A stretch of DNA of 64,000 nt from Akanthomyces muscarius (Eukaryota > Ascomycota > Sordariomycetes > Hypocreales > Cordycipitaceae): NCBI RefSeq assembly GCF_028009165.1, contig NC_079244.1, positions 1,364,001-1,428,000 on the forward strand. Direction: 5' to 3'. The position numbers were made by a program, and so were the translations under genes. The notes beneath the pieces were generated by a model. The model worked only from the letters and a program-made list of their open reading frames with translations. It made no database searches and was not told the DNA's origin. The first letter of the stretch is position 1. Every line of letters starts with the position of its first letter. Shown piece after piece: positions 31,824 to 44,884 of this stretch.

Positions 31824-32477
31824 ATGAGCCCCAACACCAAAGATCTTTTGTCCACTCTTCTACGTACCATTGAAGATGGCATCATCCCCATGACACGGGA
31901 GGGCGTGGCATCCGGCTCCAAGGTTTTTGGGGCCGCTATCCTTGCCCGAAAGGATCTGAAGCCGCTCACCGTCGTGACAAACAATGAGCGAGTCTCGCCG
32001 CTTCTCCACGGCGAAATCAACTGCATCCAGGAATTCTTCACCAAGACCTTTCCTGATCCGGCCGGCCGCCCCAACCCGCAGACGGACTGCATCTTCCTGG
32101 CTACACATGAGCCCTGCAGCCTGTGCCTGAGCGGCATCGCATGGTCGGGCTTTCGGGAATTCTACTACCTGTTTACATATGAAGACAGCAGAGACTTGTT
32201 TGCCATTCCGTACGACATTGATATTTTGCAGCAAGTCTTTCGCGTCCCGGGCACGGAATCGGAGGAGCAGGTTGAGAGACGGGCGCTCTATAACCGGGAG
32301 AACAAGTTTTTTACGGGTCGGTCGCTTATGAACTTGGTCGAGAAATTGGAGACAAAGGATGAGCAGGATTATTGGATTGCTGAGATTGAACGCGTCAAGG
32401 GATTGTACAATGCGCTGAGCGAGACGTATCAGGAGGGCAAGAAGTCGGGGGCGCAGACATCCAGCACCTGGAAATAG
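31824..32477 (+). CDS. Cytidine/deoxycytidylate deaminase-fold protein
   Basis: Single-exon gene, 217 aa from MSPNTKDLLSTLLRTIEDGI. The frame stays open 430 nt upstream, but that part contains the promoter of the divergent neighbour and has no coding bias, so I start at this ATG. The zinc site of the CMP/dCMP deaminase family is visible as LLHGEINCIQ (His-Gly-Glu in place of the commoner His-Ala-Glu, around residues 70-72) and EPCSLCLSG (PCxxC). An N-terminal GSKVFGAAIL substrate-loop segment is also present. The catalytic Glu is therefore retained. The C-terminal 80 residues are charged and helical and not typical of cytidine deaminases. Substrate (nucleoside, nucleotide, guanine or tRNA adenosine) cannot be decided. 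Confidence 0.85.
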   Translation: MSPNTKDLLSTLLRTIEDGIIPMTREGVASGSKVFGAAILARKDLKPLTVVTNNERVSPLLHGEINCIQEFFTKTFPDPAGRPNPQTDCIFLATHEPCSLCLSGIAWSGFREFYYLFTYEDSRDLFAIPYDIDILQQVFRVPGTESEEQVERRALYNRENKFFTGRSLMNLVEKLETKDEQDYWIAEIERVKGLYNALSETYQEGKKSGAQTSSTWK

Positions 32478-33188
32478 CGTCAATCATGGCTGAAAAGAAT
32501 ACAAGTACCTTTATTGCGTTATTGGCCCATGCGATAAAATCTGCAGTTTGCAGAGCTTGCTTCCAGTTTCTGAGAGAGGGGCGTGTCTGGAGTGACAATG
32601 CTCGAGCGGGAGCGGACACGATAGGAATGATTGCGCAAACTCAAATAAGGCGGGAAATGCGTGACACGACGAACAAGAGGTGACAGTATTTCTGGGTCAT
32701 ATCCGTGTTTCCTGGGACAGGCAGATTCGGAACGCGATACACGATTGCGCGTTGAGTAGGTGCCTGGCATGCCTCATCCGCATTCCTCTGCCGGGCGGGC
32801 TTGTACGTAGGACAATGTCTACCTGCCGCAAATCTTCCGCCGGGACTTTGGAGCCATGGCCTGATTTTGGTCCAGAATATGGTAATCTCGTCGCAGAAAC
32901 TTTTTTTCTTTTCTTGTTCTGCCTTCCGCTCCGCTCACAGGCAACTGCCGCGACGACAGGTGAGTGGTGCGGGCATGGATTCGGAAAAGTGCTGTAATCT
33001 CTCCGCCCCCGGCCGAGGATTCAGGAGAAATATTCGAGGGTTTGCACTCGTAATGAGAAAAATATAGATAAATAGAAGAGACTGTCCTGAGTTGGAGAAT
33101 TTATTTTCACTTCAAACTCTGTCAAATTGCCAAAACAAATAGCCCAAGACCAAAAAAAAGGAATCTACGACCGCGCTGCACCAAGATC
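32478..33188. other. Intergenic
   Basis: This 711-bp region between two plus-strand genes ends in an A-rich leader (33040-33180) upstream of the small membrane protein. No other feature is visible. Confidence 0.4.
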
Positions 33189-33665
33189 ATGACATCTCGC
33201 ATCTCCGACTTTGCGCCGCTGAAGCGCGCGGCAACGCAAGACTCTCTCGAGCCGTGGCTCAAGAGCGTCACCGTCACCTTTGGCGCCGCCATGATCGTCT
33301 TCTTCATTCCCATTCTCATTCTCGTGCCCCTGCGCGTGCCGCTGCCGCCGACGCTGGAGGCGCTGCTGCGCTGGGGCCCCGGCGGCGGCGAGCAGTACGA
33401 GGAGATGATTGGGGCCATCTACATCGTCTGGGGCATCTTCCTGCTGCGCGCGTCGGCGGATCCGTGGGGCAACGCGCTCTTCCTCGACTTTACGGTGTGG
33501 GCCAACGTCGCGCACATTGGCCTCATGACGCTCATGGCCGTGGTGAACGAGGGCGACCGCATCCATCTGGTGGGCGACCTTCTGGGCGCCTGGCTGGTCC
33601 TGGGCCCCTTTATATATGTTTGGAGCTCGGTGAAGAGATCGCGCAAGCCTATTTTGCAGAGATGA
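33189..33665 (+). CDS. Small four-helix membrane protein, DUF6632-like
   Basis: Single-exon gene, 158 aa, starting MTSRISDFAPLKRAATQDS. Four hydrophobic segments are visible: VTVTFGAAMIVFFIPILILV (about 27-46), MIGAIYIVWGIFLLRA (about 73-88), FTVWANVAHIGLMTLMAVV (about 100-118) and LVGDLLGAWLVLGPFIYVW (about 127-145). The pattern of GxxLLRAs-PxxN in loop 2, AHxxxM in helix 3 and GD before helix 4 matches my memory of the DUF6632 family. That family is found in bacteria and fungi and has no known function. Codon use is very strongly C/G-ending and so fits a native expressed gene. The C-terminus is basic (KRSRKPILQR), so it probably faces the cytosol. Confidence 0.75.
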   Translation: MTSRISDFAPLKRAATQDSLEPWLKSVTVTFGAAMIVFFIPILILVPLRVPLPPTLEALLRWGPGGGEQYEEMIGAIYIVWGIFLLRASADPWGNALFLDFTVWANVAHIGLMTLMAVVNEGDRIHLVGDLLGAWLVLGPFIYVWSSVKRSRKPILQR

Positions 33666-36600
33666 TTGTCGTTTTGTGAAAGGGCAAGGCTATCAGCGGC
33701 CGCTTGCACTGGCGGAAGGATACTGCGTGTCAATTGCACGCTTGGTGGGAGATGGATTCAGGGTTAAGATGTAAACTACAATTTGCGCAGCTTGACTGGG
33801 AGAGTTGGATGAATGCTTTATAGGGCAAAGCACACATATCTGCTTAGACCAAAGAGCAGCAGTCGTGTATGTGCGGAAATGTTGTCTCGTCAAAAACTTG
33901 CAATCCATATACATGTTAGATTTGCTACACTGCGACTTACACTAGAGCAAGGATCGTTTTCTACAAGGAACTGCTCACATCATTTCCGTTATACTTGTCG
34001 CTATACTCATTCATCTTCACATTGCTACAGGGGTTACATTGGTCTTGCGACGGATACTTGGAGGCTCCACAGGTGCCGTCATCCTACTGGGTAAGGTGGT
34101 GTGGCTTGCATGCGTTCATGACTTTTGATAATCCTGGGCTCACGCCTCTCACGAAGCACGATTGCCGGGCGACAGACGATACTCCTCGTACTAGCCCTGT
34201 CACGAGCCCAAAGTGAATTCTTGCTCGATCGCGCAAGCTGCAAAGGTATTCTTCGAGCATCGCAACGAAACATCCCCTCATTTTGGCGCTCTTGCCAAAG
34301 CAGCTGCCTGGTCAAAATTCACCGTGTGCAATACTAAGCGATGGCTTGCTGCATGGCTGACTGTAAAAAAGCCACCTGCATACGCCCAGCGCGTGCCCAC
34401 TGGTTCGGCAGGACGCTGCTAGTGGGCAAGCCCCAACTGAGCCGGCTCCTGTACAAGCATTACTAAAACGGCATGGCTTCGAGCTTTTATCAAAGAGGTT
34501 GTCGTCATTCTTCTTCTCGAAAAGCAAGTTTGGGGGAGGGGGTGTGTGTGGTAATTCTCCTCAGAAGTACCTCGATGTACATGTTTTCTTTGGCAAGTCG
34601 GAAATACTAGAGCGGGCTTGTTTCTGCAAAAGGACAAACTATCTCGTTGTCTAGATTGCGGCTGGAAAGCCCAAAGCCACCTGGTGAGTTGAATGATTCG
34701 TTGTGACAGCAGCCGTTGGCGCCGAATGTAACTGTGACGTGCATCACAAGGCATGCATCACAGCGCCGCACACCACCTGTAGTCTGCGACATGCACCGCA
34801 GGCAGCTCAATAATAATGGGAAAAAAGGCTGGTTAGCTCGGACTTGTCCGGTGGGTGGGCAGGAAAAGGCAGAACATGTCCTGCAGAAAGTGATCTCGGT
34901 TTCCATTCATTCCATGCCTGTCCTATAGCATGGTAGCCCAACCTGACATGCGTGCGAACCTTGCATTGTAATACCATCTCTTTCTCTCAATTGCGCCGTG
35001 TTGTGCAGCAGTTACTCAGACATAGATATCTCAAACGATATGCTTCTCTCAAAGACCCAACTACAGCAGGCCCTTCATCGAGTCATGATGCACGTCAGCG
35101 TGAGGAGAAACGCTACAGCAGGGCTCGGTGCGGAGTTTCGGCCGGCCGGCTGCGGGCTCTGTTCGAGCAGGCTTTCCCCTCAACTTGATCATCCATCCGT
35201 GGGACCTGAGAAAGGTCATGCAGGTGATGGCAGCCACGCAGCCACCTGCGGATGCTACTGTACCAGTAGCACCCAAATGGGTCTAGACGTGCTGTGTTTC
35301 CTTTCCCTGGCCGAAATTTCCCCTCACGAGAAAGAGGGGAAGGACAGGTACCAAAACAGTCCCCTCTCTCGCATTACTGAGTATCAATAAAAATCTACGT
35401 GTGCAAGTCAAGGAAAGACAAAGCGGTAAAAGACAAGACCGTATCCGTGGCCCTTTTCAATCTCTGGCAATGCAAATGCCCGACCGTGGCGAAACACAAA
35501 AGTACTCTCTGGGACAAAGAGAAATGAGTTGTGTAACGCGCCCGCCTGGTTGGGTGTCTGAATGAGACGACAGAATCCCTCCGCTTCACACCCATTCACC
35601 TGCCGGTTTGCCCCAGCCTTTGCCTTTTTTCACCTTCCGGCTCGGGCCAGCCATGGACGGGCCCTGCCCGCCGCTGCTTTGCTCGCTAGTGCGGACGCGC
35701 CTCGGGAGCCTAGTTATAATTAGTTGGGCGTGTGAGGCTTCTGCAGAAGAGACAGCTGACTGCCCAGGAAGCATTGACTCGCTGCGCGCGCGCAGAAAGG
35801 CAAACAATATCCAACCCTATGCCTCTCCCCCCATCAAAATCAAGAGAATCATTGATGGGGGAACAAAAAGCAACAAGGTGATCCTCAACGGTGACTGCTA
35901 TCTGGTCGAGACTTTTCAAGGCTACAGCCAGCCACTTTGGAGTAGTTGAAAAAAGGGGCGTGCTCGAGCACAAAAAGCAAAGACATTGTAAAGAGGCCTC
36001 TGAAACACCGCCGGCAAGAATATAGGAGACAAAACAAGAAAACCCCCCAATGTATACTACCAGATCGCCAACATGATTCGTTCTCTTCTTCATGCCTCTC
36101 CTTTCTTTCTTACTTCTGTCTGTGGCTGGTTTGCTTTCCGCCTACATTTTGTCCGCCACTTTTCCTCTCCCTTTCTCTATTTCCATTTACGTAGTTTTAG
36201 GGCTGGGATCAATGAGAAAATACCTGCTTGACCTGCGTCCCGCCGCTGCCGCAAGACGGAACGGCACAGCCGACACTTTGCTGTCTCACTTTCGGCCGGA
36301 CGCGACTCAGATTTTTGGCGGGGGGGTGCAGCTGAACGCGACCAGGGAACGGAGCCGCCCCCAAGGAAGGAAGAGGGCAATCATTAGAAACGTATGATCT
36401 TTGTCTCTGTATTCTCTCTTCTCTCCCGTCCACGGCATTAGTAGACAGGGCCAAGGTCACAAACTGTTGGCTGTTGCACGTTCTTTGAGAAGCCAGTTGC
36501 CAGACTGCGCAGGATGTGGGCGCATGTTATGTTCACGCTGGTAAGAGTCATGATGGTGTGTAAGATCTTCGTTGCCAACATGAGCTAGCACTACGACACT

Positions 36601-37378
36601 ACAGGTTGTCGCTCCATTGTTAGCCGTATCACCAGAACGGTGCATTGATATCAAGTAAGCCACTGAGTGCAACGTCATGTTGGATGCGAGAGGGGAACTT
36701 GGTCATTTTTTTAGAACATTTCCAATTTTTAAATTCACAAGCTAAATATCTCGGCCATGCTTCAGTAAGCGAAGCAATATTAACAATATAGCAAGTTTTT
36801 TCTCTCCAAAACCCATACTTTTTCCCAGTCTATAACAGAAAAATTCCAAGTCGACCTATCTCTCCCAGCTTACCTCGTCATCTCGCTCGGCAGCCGGGGG
36901 TATCTCTAAATTTTTCAGCAACAAAAAAGCAAAAACATCATTCACACCAAGCTTGGTGTGCAGCGCTGCATGCGCTTTCCGGTTGGTAGTACAGGTTGCC
37001 CTTGCATTCCGTCTTGCGCATCGTGCCCGTAAGTCTAAAAAGGCCTGATATCCATAAAAGGAAGACAAAAATAAGAAATAAAGCAATTACTCCGGGGTAT
37101 AAAGTTTGGGTATCCAGGCGTACTCCGTCCGCGGATAAACAAAAAATCAGATTAGTGTACAGTCTGACAAAGCCATTCCTTGGGTCTTGAGAGGTTCCAT
37201 ATGGTTCGTTGCTCCAACTCCGAGAGGGTAAAGAGGCGCCGAGATCCAAGATGGTTCGAATGAACAGGTAGAGAAAGAAAATGAAGGGAGAATTCCAGGG
37301 AGCCACGGATGGAATACAGGCTTTGGGCGAATTCTCCTTGGGTGCCAAAGGCCGTCTCCAACGATCCAATCCGGGCAT
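33666..37378. other. 3.7-kb intergenic region
   Basis: This gene-free block lies between a plus-strand and a minus-strand gene, so it holds two 3' ends and no obvious promoter need, which makes its length notable. Frames of up to 130 codons occur but none has family resemblance. Pyrimidine-rich stretches at 36070-36190 on the plus strand could mark the leader of an unrecognised non-coding transcript. Confidence 0.4.
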
Positions 37379-38725
37379 TTATCGGGTGGGGTTCCGGACA
37401 ATGTCATCACAATTGATATCAAAGCGGTGGATGAAGACGCGAATGCTCTGCATGAACGTCTCTGTCTTTTCACCCTCACGGTCGGGTCCGAAGAGCGTGT
37501 GGACAAACTCGACGCCAGAGCTCTTGCCCAGGCCGGACTGCCGCTTCTTGGCGGCCTTGAGCATGGGAGCCTCGCAGGACTTGAGGAGAGATCGCAACTT
37601 CTCCAGCAGACGCTCACCCGACTCGAGAAAGTCCTCGAGCATCTCACGGCTTTCGGGGTTCCGAACACCGCCAATGACACTCTCGGAGACCTTGATCTTG
37701 GAGTTGAGCTGAATCAGAAGTAGCCACAGTTCGCCGGCAATGTCGGCGATGGGAGAGCCACGGCCTTCACGGTAGACGGTCCAATCGAAAATCCACTTGC
37801 CTAGGCTGTTAAAGTCAAAAACACTACCCAGCAGGAGAATGGGTCTCTCCTCAGGGTCCCAGTTCTTAAGGGCATAGCCGGCAGGGATCCGGTGGGCCTT
37901 GGCATCGGCCTCGTTCGCCTTGCGCGGGCCAGCGGGCTCGTCGGCTTTGGGCTTTGTCTTGTGCGAGCTCGGGGGACGGGCAGTGGATGAACGCTTAGGA
38001 GTGGCCATGGAGGAATGACGGGTGTGGCTGAAACTGGTAGGGGGACGATTCTGGAAGCGCGGAGTCTGGGGCGACTCGCGAGGGGTGGCGAAGCGCTCGG
38101 GACCAGGCGTGGGAGCGCCGCCATAGGCGGGGTAATCGTAGCCATTGGGGTAGTAGCAGGGAGGGATCTGGGTCTGCTGATAACCACGCGCGTTAGTGTA
38201 CCGCCCTCCGTCATGATAACCGTAGTGTTGGCCTGGAGGTTGGCCGCTCCGGCAGCGCGATTGAGCTGGCAGGACGTAGGTGCCGGCAAGTGTCTCAATG
38301 ATCTCGTCCTCGTCGGATTCTCCATAGGGAGTGGAAGCCCGGACATGGGAATACGAGTGTCTGCCATCACCCCACGGGGGAGTGTGGAACGAAGCCGAGT
38401 GTCGGCGCGACGACGAGAAATGTTTGGGACTCACATCAACATCAACCCTGGCGGCGTAGACTCCATCGCTGGTATAGCGCGGCGACTCCCACGGATGAGG
38501 ACTGTAGACGGGCGGCTGCGGGCGCGCCTGTGGGTGAGGCGGGAAAGGTGAGCGCTGGGAATAACTGGCAGCCCGTCCATGAGCGGCACGCGTGGCAGGG
38601 CGAATAGGAGTCGTCGGGGTGTCGAAGGTCCAGTCTCGTCGTGGCGAGGGGGTGGCAGAGTAGTCGCGATAGTCCCGATCATACTGGGGAGTAGAACCGG
38701 GCGTCATTGGCGAAGGGAAGTTCAT
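37379..38725 (-). CDS. Pro/Ser-rich N-terminal tail protein with conserved C-terminal domain, unknown function
   Basis: Single-exon gene, 448 aa. The frame begins 17 codons earlier at a TTG; I start at the ATG giving MNFPSPMTPGSTPQYDRDY. Residues 1 to about 270 are disordered, rich in Pro, Ser, Tyr, Arg and Gln with many SP/TP sites, suggesting phosphorylation. Residues about 275-448 are ordered: AHRIPAGYALKNWDPEERPI, LLLGSVFDFNSLGKWIFDWT, a helical block with LWLLLIQLNSKIKVSES, and HTLFGPDREGEKTETFM near the end. Ascomycete proteins of this shape are often labelled vegetative cell wall protein gp1 only because of the Pro-rich part; that name is not informative. There is no signal peptide or membrane segment, so it is probably cytosolic or nuclear. 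The role is unknown. Confidence 0.8.
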   Translation of the reverse strand: MNFPSPMTPGSTPQYDRDYRDYSATPSPRRDWTFDTPTTPIRPATRAAHGRAASYSQRSPFPPHPQARPQPPVYSPHPWESPRYTSDGVYAARVDVDVSPKHFSSSRRHSASFHTPPWGDGRHSYSHVRASTPYGESDEDEIIETLAGTYVLPAQSRCRSGQPPGQHYGYHDGGRYTNARGYQQTQIPPCYYPNGYDYPAYGGAPTPGPERFATPRESPQTPRFQNRPPTSFSHTRHSSMATPKRSSTARPPSSHKTKPKADEPAGPRKANEADAKAHRIPAGYALKNWDPEERPILLLGSVFDFNSLGKWIFDWTVYREGRGSPIADIAGELWLLLIQLNSKIKVSESVIGGVRNPESREMLEDFLESGERLLEKLRSLLKSCEAPMLKAAKKRQSGLGKSSGVEFVHTLFGPDREGEKTETFMQSIRVFIHRFDINCDDIVRNPTR

Positions 38726-41700
38726 GTTGTGTGGTGGTGTTGGTGTTGTTTCGTTTTTTTTTTCTGAGATTTTCAAAGTTGGAAAGATTCTTCACTGATG
38801 CCCGCAGGACATCGACTCCTCGGCTCTCATCCAACAACTACCCGTCGAGGGCGGATGTGGTGCAGCTGCTGTGTTTCAAGCCGACTGCTTGTTGTCGTTG
38901 GCAGGTGGAGTTGTTGTCATGCAGGTGTGGCGGCGAGTTGGGCCAGTCACCTTCCTATGTCGTGGGATGCGTATTGTTGAGGAGAGGTGTTTCCTGTTGC
39001 AAACATGACAGGCCTGATATGAATATGTAGTAGATTTCCCCGTGCGAGGAAATACGTTGCCAAGTTCCAAACGGGACCTGACTAGCAGTGACGTGAAGTA
39101 GGCGCCGGCAGTGAGTCAGCGCAGTCGTGAGTCGACGTGATTGTAAATCAACAGACGTAGCGAAACGTCTGTGTGGTGATTAAAGAGCGGCTGGAAGCGT
39201 TTTGTAAAGTGATTTGGTTGTTGGCAGAAGCCAAGAGTGGTACAGAAGAGGAGGAAAAAAGAGAGGGGGGTTGGCAGGAGTGCAGTGAGTATGTAGTTAT
39301 ATTGTGTGTGAGGGCGTGAGCAGGTAGCGGCTAGGGGGAAGAACCTAAACAGAGAGGCCAGGACAGGGGGGGTGGCAAGCAAATCAGGCCGAGCCAGTGC
39401 CAGCCCAGGGCCCCAGGTGGACGTGGAGCGTGCAGGCAGACAGGGGTCGCCGGCAGGGGCGGACACGGTGGTGTGGTGGTGGATGCCCTGGAAGCCTGTA
39501 ACCCTGGTCTGGTGGGTGTCGGGTGCTGAGGTGTGGTAGGGTGTCTTTTAGAAGGCCCGTGGAAGGCAAAAGGGTACCCGCCTGTACTTTGAGGCGGGCC
39601 AAGCCAACCGACTGGCTGAAGTCGTCCTTGCACGCCCCTGTGCTCTCCGTGCGTACGAAGGGAACGAAGCCATTCAAAAAGGGCGGCACTAAATTGAATG
39701 GTGTGCAGCAGCGTGCGTGAGGCATCAGAGTCAAAAAGTCTACTACGGGTAACATTAGTCTTTCGTTTTCTTTTTTTTTTTCTTTTCCTTTCTTTTCTCT
39801 TGGGATACCTGCAGCTTGTTCCTGCCTTGATGTTGGTACTGCTAATCTAACTGGTTCTTTGGGCGGTGGCTTACAAACGCGCCCGCGCACTTTCCAGCAC
39901 CGCCTGGCACCAACGATTCGGCTCGACGCCGCTGGAAGGAGGCTCAGGAACCTTTGCCCTCCCGTTCCCCTCGCACCAGCCACCAGCCACCACTAACCTC
40001 GCTTTGCCGTGCACAAGCCGCACGAGCGCTATGGAATCCGTCGCCTTGGCTATTGGTGCCCTGTGCGTGCCGCCATTTTGCAGCAGGCAGGCACTTACTT
40101 ACAGCGGTCGAAGCAGCAACTACAGGCCAGAATGCGCGCTTCCATGACAACTGTAAACAACAAACAGCGAGCGCAGACACAATACAGCGAGGACAACGAC
40201 ACCACACAGTTTCAATGTTCAAATTGCAAAAAGAAAAATGAAAGAAAAAAAAGAGGCTTCTATGACCAAAATTCTGACGAATTATCCGTCTTATAATACC
40301 CCTCGCTGACTCGCCAACTCACCTACCCATCCTCGCTGCTGACAATGCCCTCTACTAGCCCTGCCATTTGCCTGTCGGCAGTCGCCCGCCCACGCCGATT
40401 TGCCACTGGCCATTGCTAATCGACAAGCCTGACCAAGCCTTGCTCAACTGCTCAACTGCTCAATTGCTCGTTTGTCGGCTTCTTTGCCTCGCAGCACAAC
40501 AAATATCACAGCGCCCAACAATCCAAAAGCGCGTCCCCATTCCGACCGTTCATCCTGGCATGGCGTCAGCTATTTTCTCACACGTATTCCTTCCTCGACG
40601 TCTTTCCCTGCGCTTTCTGGATATTCATCGCTCCTCAGTGACGTCTAGCTGATACGCTGCCACGCTATTCCAGGGCTGCCAGCGAGAAAACTCTGCCCCC
40701 AGCCCCCGTCGATGGGGTCAAATTACCACCTTCAGGGGTCAACCGAAATGACGGCTCCAGTGGGATGTGCGAACCGACCTTGTCTAGCGGCCCGGATGCA
40801 CCCAGGCTAGCATTCCGCGACAATGCAAAGCATGGCAGAACCGTAAAAACTCTGCGTCGATAGTCACCGTCCAGCCTATTGCCATGGATGGCCTTCCCGT
40901 TGCGGCGATATTGCACCGACTCGTATATCGCCATGTAATAAGCTCGAAACTTGGCCCTGAGCCTGCATGGCTCGCCAATAACACAGCCCCGGCTCGCTCG
41001 GCCACTGGTTCATGCTCAACAAGGCTTTGCCAGTAACTGCTCATTTCTGCAATCGCCGCACCGTTATCTTACTCATACGGGTGCTCCAGCCAGCCGCATA
41101 CCAGGCCTCGTACGGATATTATCATAGTCTTGCCAATGCGAAAGATCCGTGTTGAAGTGCGCCACATCATATGCAAGCAAGCCGGCTAGCCAGCCCATGT
41201 CGACGAGGTTGCTGCACCTTGTTGCAGACGATTCAACTAATAAACAACTAGGCGACCCCGTATTCAAGCCCCGAGCGGCCACCGGCCATGTAAGCCAGGC
41301 TTTGCGCGAGGCTACGAGCGTTGTGCATCCTCGCATGACTCGAGATTTCGTGCAGCATCTCCAGCACATCTGCTCACATACGGCTACCGACCAGTCGTAT
41401 GATATGCACCGGATATTACTTTCCAAATATGAGCGACCTCGCAGAGTCGCCCTACGCCTGGCACAGGGCCGCTATTCGAGGGGTGTGCCGTCACATGTGC
41501 GCACCAGATGGTGCATGAGCAGGACAAAGCGTGGTGCCAGGTCAGCCCTCATTGGGCGCACTACATGGCCAGGTCAACACCTGCGACTCAGTCACTTGTA
41601 CGCTTGTACTCATGTCGTCCAAGTCACGACAAGAACAGCACCTTGTCTGTCCTGACTTGGCCATGTTCCATCATTTGCCGATTCCATCACGCTACCAATA

Positions 41701-42370
41701 CCAGACAGAAAAAGCGTGCTGACTCGACGGCGGTCAGGGTCGCGCCGCCAGCGCCTCTTGATCGTTTTTACTCACCACGATTCGTGCTGGTAAGACACGG
41801 GGCTTCGCCTCCTGCCTTGGACGAATAGGGTGCTTTCCTGCAACAGTTCACGTATCCGGAGCCACATTATGCACAGCCATTGGCAGCATGCAAAACCTTC
41901 TCTGCGTTGCAGCACTAATTAATTATTAGCAAGCCGCAGCGATGCCCAGCAGCTGAGAATACAGCTCATCATGCGACTGAAGCAAAGCCAAATCCGGAAT
42001 TCCATCAGCTACAGCCACGGTTCATAGCATCTTTAGACGTGCCTCTCGGCCGCCAGCTACACGAGGGGAATGACATGGATTGTTTGCCTCGCCTCGGCTG
42101 CTCGCGTGCTAGAACGGAGCGGCGCGCAAAGCGGCAAGTGGAAACTACTGCACGAGTTACAGAAATACACGTCAAAATGGGCATGTATGCTCATCGCTGC
42201 ATTTCCGTCTTGACGCCGACTGCTGCAACTTGGACGCTGGTGGAGTTGCAAGTTCCACAACACACGGGAACCCGCAGCCTCCCGCTCTCCGCAGGATGCT
42301 AACGCAGTAGTGGCAGCCCGGCCCGCCATGCTGGACGATGAGCGATGAGCAAAAGTATGGGTGCCACTCG

Positions 42371-42385
42371 TGTGTGTGTGTGTGT
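42371..42385. repeat. (TG)n dinucleotide repeat
   Basis: Fifteen bases of uninterrupted TG repeat. A simple microsatellite in non-coding DNA. Confidence 0.9.
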
Positions 42386-44884
42386 AACGGCAGCTGTTTC
42401 GACTCGAGTCCAATTGGTATACCGGTGCGGCTGTTGGCACATCACGAGCACGCGACATGGCACTTGGAGCCAGCTCGGAAGAGGATGAACTTGCAATTTA
42501 CCAATTTACCGGAATTTCACCTCTTTGTGGAGCTCCAACGCTGGGACCAAGCCCAGGGCTCTGACCTAGCGTCTCAAATTGTACCAGGTTGGAGCAGCGC
42601 ACAGCAAGGCGACCGACAACAACAATAACAAACAATGGCCAGTGTTGTTGCTGTGTTCGGTCGCTCTCATTCACACCGCCACATTCGCAGCCGATCTTGC
42701 TCAAGACATGTCTACAGATTTCACGCCATCGCTTGTTTCTGATGGTCGGTACTCCGTACTATCAGTAGCTTTCCATGCTACTCTATACACACCTGTGTTG
42801 CAATAGGTTCTAGAAGACTGTAGCCGACGCCCCCTCATAACCACAAAAAAATTTTAAGAGAAAAATTAGTGTGCGTACCGCCGCCCGAGTCTTTCATCAT
42901 ACCATGCAGGGATGGGGTTGATCTTGCGCAAAGGGATATCTCTTGTTGTTATTACTGGTCGTGCGTGGCTAGGCCACCCTGGTCCTAATAATAATACACA
43001 CTTGTTGGCGCCCAGGCCTTTGCGCATGGCTGCCTGAATCCCATGTTATTACATTTTGCACCAGCCGAGAAGAGCAAAGCCGCCCGAGCACCAGAACAGG
43101 GGCACCGCCTCATTCCGCCCGGGACAAGATAACAATGCTGAATAGGCAGACGGAGCGTCCTGGCTAAATTGCACGACTGCCGGTTCCCTACTCAGTAATC
43201 CGCAAGGCGAGACTAACAAGGGCAGCGCTGGAATGTGACTCATGACATCAGAAACCCGCCTCAAACGATCGAACGAGGCTTATGTATTCGCTCCCAATGG
43301 CGGCGCAAGCTGCAGACGTATATCTGTATTGATGCCAGAAGCTAGCTCTTTGGCCCCTACGCTGTCGAATGGCCACGGCGCAAACGACGTCGGCCGACTT
43401 TTGATTGGGCGCCGAAGCTGAAGGGATGCAGCAGACACGTCTGACCAAGTCATAATAGCGCTCGTTTTGTCAAGGACGGCACCCCCCTTGCTTTGCCCTG
43501 TCTAGCTCTACCCCTGTCAGTTAGTGACCCGTTGTTCTGGATTTTGCCCGTACGGATACAATTACATTGATGGCCACAAAGGGACAGTGACGGTGGCGGC
43601 GCCGCCGTGTCGCGTGTGAGTGACGGATGGACCGTCATGGCCTCTGATATGCGCTGACCGACTCTTTGCATCGAACAAGCACGACGAGTCCATGGGGGTG
43701 TGCAAATGAATAGTTGAAACCTTGTCAAGTGCTTGCTTCGTATAATACGCAATTTACATCTGATGCTGCGAGCTAGAGGGGGGCTTTGCAGCTGATGAGG
43801 GGAGTTTTGCAACCCACGAGGGGCAAGGTCGTTCTGACGGCAGCTCGGAGACGACATGCACGCAAGCCAGAAAACAGACCAAACTGATGGATCAGCGACT
43901 CTTTCTCTCTTTGGTAGTGGAAATTATCAATCTGCCTTTTGAACGGAAACGAGCAGCCTGCAGCGAGCCTCCTTTTGTCTTCCCGGTGCCGGGTTGTGGC
44001 AGTAGCATATAGGTCGACGGAGCTCTACCATCTATCCGTATCAAGCGGATGTTTCACCTTGTTCTGGTGCCGCAATATATTGCAGTCTTCATGCCATCAT
44101 TCTTTTCCGCCTTGTCCTTTTCTCAGCCTGCATCATAAAGCACACAGCGCGGCCCCCAACGGCAGCTGGGCAACGAAAGATGGAATGGTTGGGTGTGTGC
44201 ATAAAAGCCAGCTGCCGAGCGAGATGTGTCGCTTGTCAGAATGTAGTCATATTTCTTTCCAACTCATCAAACTCTCATTCTCCATTCCTTTTACCCCTCC
44301 TGCTCGGGAGGTTTGCCAGAGTGTATCGCGGCTTGCTTGGCTTTGTTTTTGCCCAACATCTGCGCGGATACCCAATCTCCTATGCGCTGGCCCACACCGA
44401 ACAGAGCCAGAGGGGTGGGTGTGCGCCAGCGAAGAGGCCCGGCAGTATGCAGCTCATGCCGACGGCGCGCCTTGCCGCTTAATGCAAGTAGGGACATGTT
44501 TCCATCTCGTCTATTCTATGGTAGAAAGCCCTAATTCCTATATGCCACTGGGTTCGAATTTTGTCTTGCAGAAATCGAGGAATTTCTTAGCGGCCTTTTG
44601 GTCTCGCCAGATGGGTGTAGTGGCCACTGATACGTGTGGTCCGGCGCTGCAATGCCTCTGGCTGCCTTTTTCTCAGCCGCAGGCCCTTTTTTCCTTTGCT
44701 CCTGAACAAGACGCAATGCACGAATTACTAGCTCCCGTCTCGTGCTCTAGCTCAGGCTGACCAGGCGGAAGAATTCTCCCTTGCTGTCAAAATTCGAAAG
44801 TGTATCTCGAAAAAAGTTCTGGATGTAGTCGCAGTCAGATATGCGCCAGGGGTCCCGTCGTTAGCTGCCCAACCGCCACACACC

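Noticed and set aside
36938..37378. 146-codon frame directly downstream of the Pro/Ser-rich protein gene
   Set aside because: It begins without ATG in the 3' region and looks like untranslated trailer sequence.
43939..44760. 273-codon open frame on the plus strand in the gene desert
   Set aside because: It has no ATG at its start, no codon bias and no family resemblance, and a frame of this length is near what chance allows in 128 kb of both-strand sequence.
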